A DNA stretch of 64,000 nucleotides from Bradyrhizobium sp. CCGB12 (lineage in GTDB: Bacteria > Pseudomonadota > Alphaproteobacteria > Rhizobiales > Xanthobacteraceae): positions 5,518,001 through 5,582,000 of the forward strand of contig NZ_JANADO010000001.1 of NCBI RefSeq assembly GCF_024199845.1, read 5' to 3'. Positions within the stretch are counted from its first letter, which is position 1, and every line of letters starts with the position of its first letter. The notes below the pieces were generated by a model, which made no database searches, was not told the origin of the DNA, and saw only the letters and a list, made by a program, of their open reading frames with translations. The position numbers were made by a program, and so were the translations under genes. Shown one piece after another: positions 38,652 to 47,701 of the stretch.

Positions 38652-39761
38652 ATGAACAGCTCAGCACAAATCGACGCTGCCCTTGGGCATGACAATATCT
38701 CTGACCTCGTCAACAGATTCCCAGGCGGTTATTGGAAATATGACATTACGGACTTCGTCCTTCTGGTAAATCCTTATTTTCCTCCGCAAGCGTTCCTTGA
38801 CGAATTGAAGGAGGCTCTGCCGCGGCTTATCACCTGCTATCCCTCCCCTAATGCGCAAATGGTCCAACTTCTTGCGGATGCGGTGAAGACTCCAGCGAAC
38901 AACCTCGTCATCTGCAATGGCGTGGCTGAGCTAATCCCCATCCTCCTTGGTCGACTGGGCATGAGGATTGCTGTCCCGGTCCCAACCTTCAATCCCTATG
39001 AAACCACTGCCTTGCCCGGGCGGTTATCGCGCTTTTTCCTGTCATCGCCCGATTTTGAACTCGATGTGCACGCTTATGCAGCATTTGCGCGCGCAAACGG
39101 TGTCGATGCGGCCATCGTAATATCACCGAATAATCCTACTTCGCGGATGGTACCTTATCCGGATTTGCTATATCTCGCCTCCGCGCTTCGAGCTCAACGG
39201 CAACTTCTACTGATAGACGAGTCATTCATCGAGTTTAGTGAACTCGGACGAAGTGCGAGCTTCGAGAATCACTTGCTCGAGTTTCCCAATGTGATCGTTC
39301 TTAAAAGCTTAGGGAAGATTTACGGGGCATGCGGTTTGCGGATCGGGTATGCGGCATCAGCCAACGAACAGATAATGACGGAAATTAGGGCGGCCATCCC
39401 CACGTGGAATGTCAATACGTTTGGCGAGTTTTTTCTCAGCAAGCTCCCTCACCTCGCGGACGCGGCACAACAGAGTTGGACGAGGGTGCGCATCGACAGA
39501 GACAAACTATACGCAGACCTGCGCAGCATCGACGGAATGAGAGTTCTAAAGCCTGACGCGAATTTCGTGTTCTGCGAACTGCCGCCCCACTGGTCGGATG
39601 GGGACGTGATCGCCTCTACACTTTTGAATGATCGACGTATATTGATCAGGCATAATGGCGGCAAGACACTTCGCAATGGCAAACGGTTCTTGCGCATCGC
39701 ATGCCGCACCGAAGCAGACAATAAGCTTTTGGTGGAAGCACTGAAAGGGATCGCTGATTAG
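38652..39761 (+). CDS. PLP-dependent aminotransferase, HisC/CobD-like
   Basis: A 369-residue fold-type I PLP enzyme, class I/II. SPNNPTS at about 158-164, the PLP-binding Asp in LLIDESFIEF and the Schiff-base Lys222 in SLGKIYGACGLRIGY are in order, ending with ILIRHNGGKTLRNGKRFLRIA. Closest in style to histidinol-phosphate aminotransferase and CobD-type phosphothreonine decarboxylase. In a phosphonate cluster it may aminate phosphonopyruvate to phosphonoalanine or decarboxylate the latter; no phosphonopyruvate decarboxylase gene is present. The frame is open upstream to a TTG at 38484, but the extra 56 residues do not look like the family N-terminus. Confidence 0.8.
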   Translation: MNSSAQIDAALGHDNISDLVNRFPGGYWKYDITDFVLLVNPYFPPQAFLDELKEALPRLITCYPSPNAQMVQLLADAVKTPANNLVICNGVAELIPILLGRLGMRIAVPVPTFNPYETTALPGRLSRFFLSSPDFELDVHAYAAFARANGVDAAIVISPNNPTSRMVPYPDLLYLASALRAQRQLLLIDESFIEFSELGRSASFENHLLEFPNVIVLKSLGKIYGACGLRIGYAASANEQIMTEIRAAIPTWNVNTFGEFFLSKLPHLADAAQQSWTRVRIDRDKLYADLRSIDGMRVLKPDANFVFCELPPHWSDGDVIASTLLNDRRILIRHNGGKTLRNGKRFLRIACRTEADNKLLVEALKGIAD

Positions 39762-40502
39762 AGCAACTCGTTTGGCCTTGCTCCGTGGATGGGACGACCC
39801 GCACACCCATCCTCTTCGTACGCTCAGCCCTATCGGGTCCGCCCGCAGCCGGCACGGCGATGTCGCTGAGGTCGGCCAGGGATGCGAATCTACCCGGCTC
39901 TGATGAGTAAGATCGTAAGCTTGAGTTTCACTTCAGGTGCGGCCGAGGCCCAGCGCCACCTCGTTAGAGCGAAGTGCCTCCATGGCCAACTGTTTCAGCC
40001 GCTCCGCGGTCGTTTCACAATTTCTGGCGGCGCCCAGCATCTTGGATGCCGACATGGGCGCGAAGGCCAATTTCGTTGCGGGATACGACCTCGCAGATCT
40101 CATCGAGGATAGCAGAAGGGCTCGTGGCTGGGTCCAACACTCTGCGACTACAAAGAGTTCACAATCGGAGGAGAAGGCACCGAATACTTCTGAATACGAG
40201 CGTTTAGCTGAGAAGTCCAAGCTGAGCGTACAGCCCAGCGGAGATTGTGCTGTGAGTTGGTCGCTCGATCTCCGACGCCTCTTCCCCGGTGAACGCGCTG
40301 CTCTTCCCAGAACGCCAGCGCTACAGAGCGGCGGCCCTGCGGAAATCCAGCGCTGTCTGACACATTTTGATGATTTTCACCGCTGTCGATATGCAAAACT
40401 GTCAATAGAGCTGCTCAGCAGCCTCACACCACACTCTACTATACACCCCGCCTGCTGAGCAGAGGAGACGAGCCCGCCTGGCCGCGCATAGAAATTCGAT
40501 GA
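39762..40502. other. non-coding stretch
   Basis: A minus-strand frame at 39933-40220 has a helical, coding-like C-terminus (ETTAERLKQLAMEALRS) but no recognised family or good start. Nothing else is supportable. Confidence 0.4.
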
Positions 40503-40922
40503 TTGTCGATGTTGGACCGTTTCTCATACTATCAGATTTTGCTTGAGCGCCGCGGACGGAGCTGGTCGTGGGCTCTCTCTACGCACACCGGCTCCCTGGT
40601 GATGGCAGGTTCCAAACGCCGTCGGGCGGCCGCCATTTATGAAGCGAACCGGGCACTGTTTTTGCTGCTGAGCGGTTCGCCATACCGCGCCACCCCTACG
40701 AGCGGCTTTGCTCCAGGCGTTAGTTGCCCCGGCTTGCCCCAGGTCGTCGATAAAAATTCAAAGGGGAATGTCATGAAGCAGACCGGGACGGGGCAACCAT
40801 CAAGCCCCGGAAGCCCCGCCACTAAAGCGTCCCGTCGATCAAGCACAAAGAAACTCAGCCACGATGAAGGGTCGTGCGCTCAAACCGCAAAATCGGAGCG
40901 ACCATCCTCATCATCTCAGTGA
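40503..40922 (+). CDS. small conserved hypothetical protein
   Basis: A 139-residue ORF. The first 60 residues look coding: YYQILLERRGRSWSWALSTH, then GSLVMAGSKRRRAAAIYEAN and RALFLLLSGSPYR, a pattern I associate with a small rhizobial family with an RG-x-SW motif. The remainder is Pro/Ser/Lys-rich, low in complexity and perhaps disordered. Several in-frame start codons are possible (40503, 40509). No neighbour suggests a role. Confidence 0.5.
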   Translation: MSMLDRFSYYQILLERRGRSWSWALSTHTGSLVMAGSKRRRAAAIYEANRALFLLLSGSPYRATPTSGFAPGVSCPGLPQVVDKNSKGNVMKQTGTGQPSSPGSPATKASRRSSTKKLSHDEGSCAQTAKSERPSSSSQ

Positions 40923-42528
40923 CGGGCCGATGGAAATGCGCGCGACTTTGATCTACGCGTGCGCTGCTCAGAGCGAGATTATGCTGGTTCCGAGCTCGTC
41001 AAAAACGACATTGTCGATCAGCCTGGTCGAGCCAATATAGGCTGCTACACGAATGACGACGGATACGACGCACGGCTTGTAACTGGCTCGAGCGTATGGC
41101 CCGCGAGGATAAGTCGTTTCAGGATTGCGACGTCGGGTCCCTCCCTCTTGAGCGCGACAGTGAACCGCCTTCGAGTGGCGGGGTCCATGGCGCGGCGTAT
41201 AGATACGCCATCCTCCTCCCTCGATGATTCGATGCTTTGTTCCGATGGCGGGCAGCGCGCGTGAAGTGGATCGGACAGGTCGTAAGCTTCGATCAATTCG
41301 GCATAGCCAGGGGAGCGGCCTCCAGCAGCCCGCGATTGTGCAAGATGCTCACTCGCCCTATTATTTTGTCCGCATGAGCCAAACTCCTGAAAACGCCTTC
41401 TCAAGCTGTCTGCTCTCTTCGGCAAGAGCCCGCGGCGGACAAGGTGACGGTTCTCTTTTAAAGTTTAAGAGAGCTTTTTCGTGGGTGCATTCTGTTTCGA
41501 GCACCAACGGCGAAATGGCAGCTATTGTCACTCAACCCTGAAAATCGCGGTGTTGAACGTTCAACTTGAAATGACGTCCTGACAAACTGCGCGACGGCGC
41601 GCGCAAGTTGTAAGCAGCGCGCAAACAAGGCGAGCCGCGACCAGGATGAAGACATCGTAATCCTTGTAGAGGCCGGGACCCAAACGTCACGAAAGAAAGC
41701 GCGATAGGGCATCGGGCATAGACCCCGGCGTGTCATCGATAAGGTTCGTCAGCTGCTTGATCGGCACGGTCTTCTAAGACTTCCATAGCAGTTCGTTGGG
41801 CAGAACCCAGAGCATTGGTCGCGCCAAAGAAAGGGTTTAAATACGAGGAGGCAGCCAGAACAGCGATGTCGCATGTCCAACTTCGGCGAACATGACCTTT
41901 TGCGTGCCGTCTCGACCAAAACGTGCTGCGCATCGAAGTTATTCATCGGGCGTGTGAGCGTGGTCGCCACCGGCCACACCGACATGCGGCATTATATGGA
42001 GCACATGTCACACGTTCGTTAGCCGACTTTGTTCAGGCACCCAATGCTAGGTCGCCGAGCCAACCGACCGGCGGGCAAGATGCGGCGCCGGATCTTGACG
42101 GAGGCTTTAGGAATTCGCACCGCTTTACCCAAGCGTTCGAACACAGCCCTCCCAAGCTCTGCTCATCACGCAGTATGGCTAGCCGGCCGGCATCTCGTCG
42201 GTCGCCGACGTTCGCAAAGCCTCGTTGGCCCAGGAATTGCTACTCCAACCTCGACCACGTTTCATCGAAGAGATCGCGCTGCTGGGCGGGCGTTTGGCAA
42301 CGCCGACCTGCCTCAGAGGCCGCAAGATCCGAAGCGCCTGCGGCGCCTCAACCGAGATTTGGTCGAAACCGCGGCAGGGAGCCGGGCCGGCCAGTGACGA
42401 GCCGGCGCCGAAAGAGGTCCCGGTCAGCGTTCCCGCCAGTCATCAATGTCGGTGCTGGGGACAGGCGTGGCACATGGCATGACCCAACAACAACCATTGT
42501 AGCTAGAGTAGAGAAAGAAATAAGTCAG
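40923..42528. other. long non-coding stretch with a panC remnant
   Basis: Apart from the panC tail at 40975-41061 I see no gene. The frame of the LysR gene is open from 41923, but the family N-terminus starts at 42529. Confidence 0.5.
40975..41061 (-). pseudogene. C-terminal remnant of pantothenate synthetase (panC)
   Basis: On the minus strand the frame reads VVIRVAAYIGSTRLIDNVVF, then DELGTSIISL and a stop. RVAAYIGSTRLIDN matches the conserved C-terminal GxTRLIDN segment of pantoate-beta-alanine ligase. The upstream part is not readable as PanC in one frame. Symbiosis islands of Mesorhizobium carry panCB, so this may be a leftover. Confidence 0.55.
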
Positions 42529-43533
42529 ATGCGCAAGCTACCGATTTTGAAAAGCCTTCATTTGTTTGAGGCGGTGAGCGAATTTTCGAGCTTTTCAAAG
42601 GCGTCTGAGCGATTAAACATATCGACCGGAGCGGTAAGTTACCAGATGCGCCTCCTTGAGGACTGGTTTGGGAAGAGACTGTTCGTTCGCCACAGCTCGG
42701 GTGTGCGGCTGACATCCGACGGCGCACAGCTGAAGCACAGCTGCGCGAGCGCGTTCACAATGCTCGAGAAAGAATGCTACGCGCTACGAAAGCGCGATGC
42801 GGGACGATCATTGGTGGTGGGGTGCTCAACTACATTTCTGTCACACGGTCTCTTGCCCCGCATTGGTGCGTTCCGTCAACGCCATTCGGATATTGATTTT
42901 GTCTTTGAGACCGCTTCCGATCTAGACTTGCTGTCTGTTGGTTCGGTCGATGTGTTGTTCGTTTCTGGTCTGCTGAAGCGACCGCTTCCCTTCCGTGAGG
43001 TACACGTATCAAACGAGATGATTGGGCCTGTGTGTGCGCCCGCCACGCTCGAGGCGATAAAACGCCCGGAAGATCTCTTGTCTATTCCTCTGCTGCACGA
43101 GTCCGCCAAATTGGATGCTTGGAACGAATGGGCGGGCGCAGCTGCGATATGCTTGCAGGGATCGCGCCACGTCGTGTTCGATACATTTTCCCTCGCTATC
43201 GAGGCCACAAAAAGTGGACTTGGAGCGGCGATATCCTCGCGACTTCTGGTCAGAGGCAACCTTGAGAAGGGAGAGCTTGTGGCTCCGTTTGGTTTTGTAC
43301 CTGTCGATCGCTCAATTTACATGTTCGTCAATGAGCGCGCTCGAAATTTGGCAGCTGTCAAAACGTTTCAACACTGGGTACTGTCAGAACTACTCACCCG
43401 GGATGATCCGCTATCGCATTTTCAAGGCGCAACACGAAAGGCCGAGCAGCCCAGTCAAGTGAAGTTCCCGCCGGGGCTGGAGTCAGCCCGTTCATCGCCA
43501 TCACGGGTTAAAAGGCAGACTCTTCATGGATGA
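42529..43533 (+). CDS. LysR-family regulator, GcvA-like
   Basis: A 334-residue LysR-type regulator starting MRKLPILKSLHLFEAVSEFS at ATG 42529 after GAGAAAGAA. The winged-helix FSSFSKASERLNISTGAVSY followed by QMRLLEDWFGKRLFVR is typical of the GcvA/AmpR branch, where the Asn/Ser-rich recognition helix reads STGAVSYQ. The effector domain begins with LVVGCSTTFLSHGLLPRIG. The C-terminal 40 residues are polar. It converges with, and overlaps by 10 bp, the DUF3088 gene on the other strand. Its target could be the neighbouring exporter cassette, but there is no direct sign of this. Confidence 0.88.
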   Translation: MRKLPILKSLHLFEAVSEFSSFSKASERLNISTGAVSYQMRLLEDWFGKRLFVRHSSGVRLTSDGAQLKHSCASAFTMLEKECYALRKRDAGRSLVVGCSTTFLSHGLLPRIGAFRQRHSDIDFVFETASDLDLLSVGSVDVLFVSGLLKRPLPFREVHVSNEMIGPVCAPATLEAIKRPEDLLSIPLLHESAKLDAWNEWAGAAAICLQGSRHVVFDTFSLAIEATKSGLGAAISSRLLVRGNLEKGELVAPFGFVPVDRSIYMFVNERARNLAAVKTFQHWVLSELLTRDDPLSHFQGATRKAEQPSQVKFPPGLESARSSPSRVKRQTLHG

Positions 43534-43874
43534 GCGGCCGGAAATCCGTGGCGTACAGCTAAGAGATCGAGGATCGCAAACAGATCGTCCACATAGGCGA
43601 ACCCGTTAGCGTACTTCGCGTTTTCCGGCGACGGGCCTCCCTTGTCGAAAATGAGAACGGGCGCTGACTGATGATCCTGGCCGAGCCTCTCGATGAGTGC
43701 CGCTCGTGGCTTGCCCCACGCAATTCGATGAACGTCCAGTCTCGCAGCGCAGCTGGGAAACCCGGACAGGACACCCTCCAGCAGCGAACATTGCCAGCAA
43801 TAGAATTTCTGTCCCGGAAACGCCGGATCCAAAAAGGGTCGTTCGAGAAGGAACAGCCGATCTTTTGGCGTCAT
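43524..43874 (-). CDS. DUF3088-type small protein with a CxxC motif
   Basis: A 116-residue protein starting MTPKDRLFLLERPFLDPAFP at ATG 43874. PGQKFYCWQCSLLEGVLSGF has a Cys-x2-Cys as in thioredoxin-like folds; the pattern RLDVHRIAWGKPR then APVLIFDKG and a C-terminal helix is what I associate with DUF3088. No function is established to my knowledge. It lies 13 bp after the stop of an MFS exporter gene and is probably cotranscribed with it. The longer frame to 43979 overlaps the exporter gene and is unlikely. Confidence 0.65.
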   Translation of the reverse strand: MTPKDRLFLLERPFLDPAFPGQKFYCWQCSLLEGVLSGFPSCAARLDVHRIAWGKPRAALIERLGQDHQSAPVLIFDKGGPSPENAKYANGFAYVDDLFAILDLLAVRHGFPAAHP

Positions 43875-43887
43875 GTTGATCTCGAAG

Positions 43888-45081
43888 TTAGTGATCGACA
43901 GGACCCGAAACTTGAGAATGACCTGATCTGACCACGGCGAAGGTCGCAACCGCAAAAGCGAGAAATGCGCTCGCCGCACATATCAGCACGATCATGCCGA
44001 ATGGGAGCCGATCACCCAAAAGCAAGAATGCAATGCCATTTCCCGCCACGCCGCTACAGGTACAACATTGAAATAGCCCGGAAAGGCGAGCGGCTCGATC
44101 CGGGGCCACTGACGAAACCATGTGCGTCTGAGCGGCAGCCGAAAATATTTGGCCGAAGCCAAGCATTGCGCTGCTTGACGCGATCACCATAGGCAGGCCG
44201 GCATCGAGCGACATGACGCCAAGGCATGCGGCAAGCAGCACTGCGGCCCCTGCGATGGTTACCAAGGCCCCCAACCAGTTGAAAACCGGCTTTGCAGCCA
44301 GGGCCCCCAGCAGGGCCAAAAGGCCATTGATCATGACGATCGTCAATAAAACATCTTTGTCCAGAACCCCTCGAGCTGTGGCACGTATTGCAGGGTAAAC
44401 ATTGATGATTCCCGCGCCGAGATTGAGAAGAAAGACCGCAAAGAACGTGGGATAGAGCGGTGTCAAATCCAGAATGGTTCCGGAGGACGGCGGTTCAGGG
44501 GTTGACCAAACTGTTTTGGAGCGCTGCTTGATGCCAAAGAGCATCATCAGGGATAGCCAGACCGCCGATATGTTGAGCGCTAGAACGCCTGGCAAGTGCA
44601 ATCTATCGGAGAGCACGGCACCTGCAAACATTCCAAGCAGATAGGTGACCCAGTCGATATTGGCAATGTTGCGCAGCACCGAGATCATGCCATCTTTAGA
44701 TGTGATACGACGGAAGAAAGCTACTTCTGCGGAGACGTAGACGGGCTGGACCAAGCTCAGGACGGCGATTGCAGTATAGCTCAAAACGGCATCGGCTCCG
44801 TCCGTGTAGAAGATCGCGAGTAGCGCGCATATTCGAATCGCATTGATGATCATCATCGCGGTGATCGGATCACTTCTGTCGACGAGTGGGGACAAGAAGA
44901 GGCTTCCGAATATGATGGGAGCAAAAATGACCGCGACGCCAAGACCCGCGGCGCTCATACCGGATTGAACGAGGCCGATCAGGATGCCGATTCTGAACGC
45001 CCAGCTGCCGATCTGAATTATCAGATGCGAAAGATAGACCAGCTGCCGTGTGCTCGTCTCGCTCATTATGACCTGGCTCAC
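43888..45081 (-). CDS. MFS transporter, probable exporter
   Basis: A 397-residue twelve-helix major facilitator protein. The first helix region (LVYLSHLIIQIGSWAFRIGI) and FLSPLVDRSDP, in the loop between helices 2 and 3, resemble drug/metabolite exporters of the MFS_3 kind. A second ATG at 45066 is equally possible as the start. It follows the NTPase-TPR gene on the same strand by 226 bp and precedes the DUF3088 gene by 13 bp. In context it could export a peptide or metabolite made from the small peptide upstream of the TPR gene; this is inference. Confidence 0.8.
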   Translation of the reverse strand: MSQVIMSETSTRQLVYLSHLIIQIGSWAFRIGILIGLVQSGMSAAGLGVAVIFAPIIFGSLFLSPLVDRSDPITAMMIINAIRICALLAIFYTDGADAVLSYTAIAVLSLVQPVYVSAEVAFFRRITSKDGMISVLRNIANIDWVTYLLGMFAGAVLSDRLHLPGVLALNISAVWLSLMMLFGIKQRSKTVWSTPEPPSSGTILDLTPLYPTFFAVFLLNLGAGIINVYPAIRATARGVLDKDVLLTIVMINGLLALLGALAAKPVFNWLGALVTIAGAAVLLAACLGVMSLDAGLPMVIASSSAMLGFGQIFSAAAQTHMVSSVAPDRAARLSGLFQCCTCSGVAGNGIAFLLLGDRLPFGMIVLICAASAFLAFAVATFAVVRSGHSQVSGPVDH

Positions 45082-45307
45082 CGAGCACGCTCGCGGGTGG
45101 ATATTGCTTGATCCGGGAGCGAAGATGACCAGGTCATTGTGCCCCGCCCTCCGGTGCGATCTCGCGAGAGCACGACGAGCGCTCTATCGGGTCCGCCAGA
45201 CATACCCATGAGGTTTTGACTTGTATTTACCATTCCTGTCGAGCCGTGTTGCAAACCGCCTTAGTGAGCCGGCAATTAGCGCTATTGAACCGCTTGTTGA
45301 TGCCGGC

Positions 45308-47539
45308 TCAATGGGAGGAGCCGGGCGCTATGTTTCGCCGTGAAGCCAGATCAGCTTTCAGACTCGTCTGTATATGCTCACGGGTGAGGAGGTAGTCTGG
45401 ATCGCCACCGATCTCCACGGCGACCGTCGCGTGGTTCAGCGATATATCTGGTTGGCCAAGGTTGAAGTACTCTATGGCCAGATTGTTATGCGTGAGGGCG
45501 TGCCGGGGGTTTATTTCAAGGGCTCGAAGATAGTGTACAATGCTTTCGTTCGCCTTCCCGAGGTCAGAATAGGCGAGACCAAGATTACTTTGCAAATCGG
45601 GGTTCTTGGAATTGATCTCGGCTGCAGCTAGATAGGACTCCAAAGCTGCGTTAGGCCTGTCTTGCCGCATGAAGATGTTGCCCTTCTCGAAGTGAGCTCG
45701 CCATTCCTTTGGCTTGATAACAAGCGTTCTGTCGAGATCGTCCAAAGCCCAAGCGGCATCTCCCATTCTGTTGCGCAGGGCGGCCCTGTTAAGATGGGCC
45801 TCGTAATAGGGTGGGCAAAGCTCAATGGCGCGAGCATATGCCTTTAGAGCGTCAGCTTCCCTTCCCGGCACCTTCGAAAGCAGGTTCCCCAGGTCATTAT
45901 AATACTCTCCGTAATAGGGATCGTAGGCGATAGCCTCGCCCAACTGCTTCTCGGCACGATGGAGATCACCGACGAGCTCATAGATTTGACTGGTATTGTA
46001 GATAAGAATCGATTGGTGCAGCTTGAAGCGCTCGCTGCCATAGACTTCCAGCATCTTGCCATGGCCTTCCGCGCAAAGAGTTAGCGCTTCGTCATACTTC
46101 TGCTGCTTGGCTTTGATGTAGGCATACGCGTTCTCTGCAAACACCTTAATATAATGATATTTGTCGTGCGCTTTGAAATCTCGTTCGATGGTCTCAAGAT
46201 TGCGCACAGCATACTCTTCCGCCACCGTGAGGTTGACCGGCTGCTGATACCGTCCGTACGTCATCGATTGGGCGTAGAGAACGGTCGGTGTGTATTGGCT
46301 CTTTGGGAATGTCTTGTAGAATTCATCCAGATAGGGAACCGACACCCGCCCGCAGCCCAGCGAGTACAGCACAAAAGCCGCGCTGATGAAGGCGGCGTTT
46401 ACCGGAGCATCTCCCGACCCGTAGGTGCGAAGCGCAGGATCGGCAACAATTTCGCCGAAGTAGCCAAACCACAAATCATAGAGCCCGATGCTCTGGAGGA
46501 TCTCACTCGGTTCTGCGAGCAATTCCAGCCGCTTGTATTTGTCTCGTACCGCGAGCGCATGAAGCATGACGAGCGGCGCTTCGCCCGCCTTATAGCGGTC
46601 CAGGCAAGCACGGTGCAGCTGCTCGTGCAGATGATCCGCAGTCGCGTGCTCAAAGACTGCGTAGTTTCGTTGCGCAATCAGATCAGGCGTCGTGCAATCT
46701 GACTCGATGTACGACTTGAGAAGACTGCGTCTTTCACCGATGTTGAGGCTGGCTAGATAGAGGTCCGCGGTCGCAGTCGGGTCGAGATAGCCGATGACCG
46801 GCAATCCGGCTGCATCACATTTGCTTAGCGCTTGCGCGATCAGCGGATTTCCGCCGCTTGCCTCATAGATCTGCCGTTGCTTCTCCACAGTGAGATCCCG
46901 GTCAAGGATCGGCGCCAATTCCTGCGAGCTATATCTGCCGAAATGGACTTCGTTGGCGTCGGAGAAATAGAGGCGTTGTTCGTAATCGATGAGGACGAAC
47001 CGAAACAGACGCGCATCGTCGTCCAGCCTGACGAGCAGCTTGATCAGATTCCTGGTCGGATTGGACAGAGCAGCCCCCCGGTCGATGACGATGATGTGAC
47101 GTTCGTCGCGCTCCCGGGCACACTTCAGCAAGAATTCGGCTAGCCCGACCAGGAGCTTGTTTTGGTATTCATGATGATAGAAGCGTGTACGTTCCTCCCT
47201 GCTCGAGGTATTGGTCAGATCCTTCGGCACGGTAAACGCATCGCAGACCAGGAGAGGAAACAGCCGCTTCAAGGATTGTTGTGCCGCCTCAACCAGTTTT
47301 GGCACGTTTTCAGCAGCCCACCTCACTTCGGCGTCGATCAGCTTTTGCAGGCCGGCAAGATAACCGCCGGCCCGCCAGTCGCCGTCAGTGACTGAAAGGT
47401 GGGAACTAGAGCCCGCGAGCGCCGACTTGATCGTCGGCACGGGTGCCATGCCGGCTTCTGCTTTCAAGATCGTGATCGGACTGATCTCGACGGACGATGA
47501 TATGGCCGGAGCAATGCGCTGCTGGATCAAATCAACCAT
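45308..47539 (-). CDS. large protein with degenerate NTPase domain and C-terminal TPR repeats
   Basis: A 743-residue soluble protein. The first third resembles a STAND-type NTPase without a visible P-loop: RDERHIIVIDRGAALSNPTR resembles Walker B, and YEASGGNPLIAQALSKCD resembles the GxP sensor motif. The middle is helical. The last third holds at least five TPR units, for example AIAYDPYYGEYYNDLGNLLS, AIELCPPYYEAHLNRAALRN and LEINPRHALTHNNLAIEYFN. I chose ATG 47539 because GGAGAG precedes it; the frame is open 8 codons farther. A perfect hairpin lies 26 bp upstream and a 21-codon peptide gene just before that. It might sense or process a peptide. Confidence 0.7.
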   Translation of the reverse strand: MVDLIQQRIAPAISSSVEISPITILKAEAGMAPVPTIKSALAGSSSHLSVTDGDWRAGGYLAGLQKLIDAEVRWAAENVPKLVEAAQQSLKRLFPLLVCDAFTVPKDLTNTSSREERTRFYHHEYQNKLLVGLAEFLLKCARERDERHIIVIDRGAALSNPTRNLIKLLVRLDDDARLFRFVLIDYEQRLYFSDANEVHFGRYSSQELAPILDRDLTVEKQRQIYEASGGNPLIAQALSKCDAAGLPVIGYLDPTATADLYLASLNIGERRSLLKSYIESDCTTPDLIAQRNYAVFEHATADHLHEQLHRACLDRYKAGEAPLVMLHALAVRDKYKRLELLAEPSEILQSIGLYDLWFGYFGEIVADPALRTYGSGDAPVNAAFISAAFVLYSLGCGRVSVPYLDEFYKTFPKSQYTPTVLYAQSMTYGRYQQPVNLTVAEEYAVRNLETIERDFKAHDKYHYIKVFAENAYAYIKAKQQKYDEALTLCAEGHGKMLEVYGSERFKLHQSILIYNTSQIYELVGDLHRAEKQLGEAIAYDPYYGEYYNDLGNLLSKVPGREADALKAYARAIELCPPYYEAHLNRAALRNRMGDAAWALDDLDRTLVIKPKEWRAHFEKGNIFMRQDRPNAALESYLAAAEINSKNPDLQSNLGLAYSDLGKANESIVHYLRALEINPRHALTHNNLAIEYFNLGQPDISLNHATVAVEIGGDPDYLLTREHIQTSLKADLASRRNIAPGSSH

Positions 47540-47564
47540 TCTACTCTCCGCAAACCTGTACAAA

Positions 47565-47591
47565 GGAGGGTGGTCGAAAGAACCACCCTCC
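47565..47591 (-). terminator. hairpin between the peptide gene and the TPR gene
   Basis: A perfect 10-bp stem GGAGGGTGGT / ACCACCCTCC with a 7-base loop. On the minus strand it is followed by TTTGT, a weak T-tract. It could be an attenuating terminator that lets more peptide mRNA than TPR mRNA accumulate, or an mRNA-stabilising element. Confidence 0.7.
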
Positions 47592-47635
47592 GATGCCGCT
47601 ATGCTCTCATCAGGTAGATGCCTTCAAGGCACCCA

Positions 47636-47701
47636 TCACCAGCCAATGTAAGGAGTGGTCGTGCGGATGGTGGTCCCGATTTCAGCGATCTTCTTTTTCA
47701 T
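47636..47701 (-). CDS. 21-residue peptide gene, possible signal or RiPP precursor
   Basis: A very short ORF with start ATG 47701 and stop TGA 47636. It begins MKKKIAEIGTT and ends TTTPYIGW. A strong ribosome-binding site (GGAAAGGAAAGCGTC) precedes the ATG. The N-terminus is basic, the C-terminus Thr-rich and aromatic; no Cys. A perfect hairpin and the TPR protein gene follow on the same strand. The frame is open upstream to 47884 (up to 82 codons), which would allow a longer leader, but the ribosome-binding site favours the short form. I do not recognise the peptide. By layout it could be a peptide signal or modified peptide precursor. Confidence 0.45.
   Translation of the reverse strand: MKKKIAEIGTTIRTTTPYIGW

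Noticed and set aside
41923..42528. N-terminal 202-codon extension of the LysR gene
   Set aside because: LysR proteins begin with the helix-turn-helix, which starts at 42529; the extension is Arg/Ser-rich and non-homologous.
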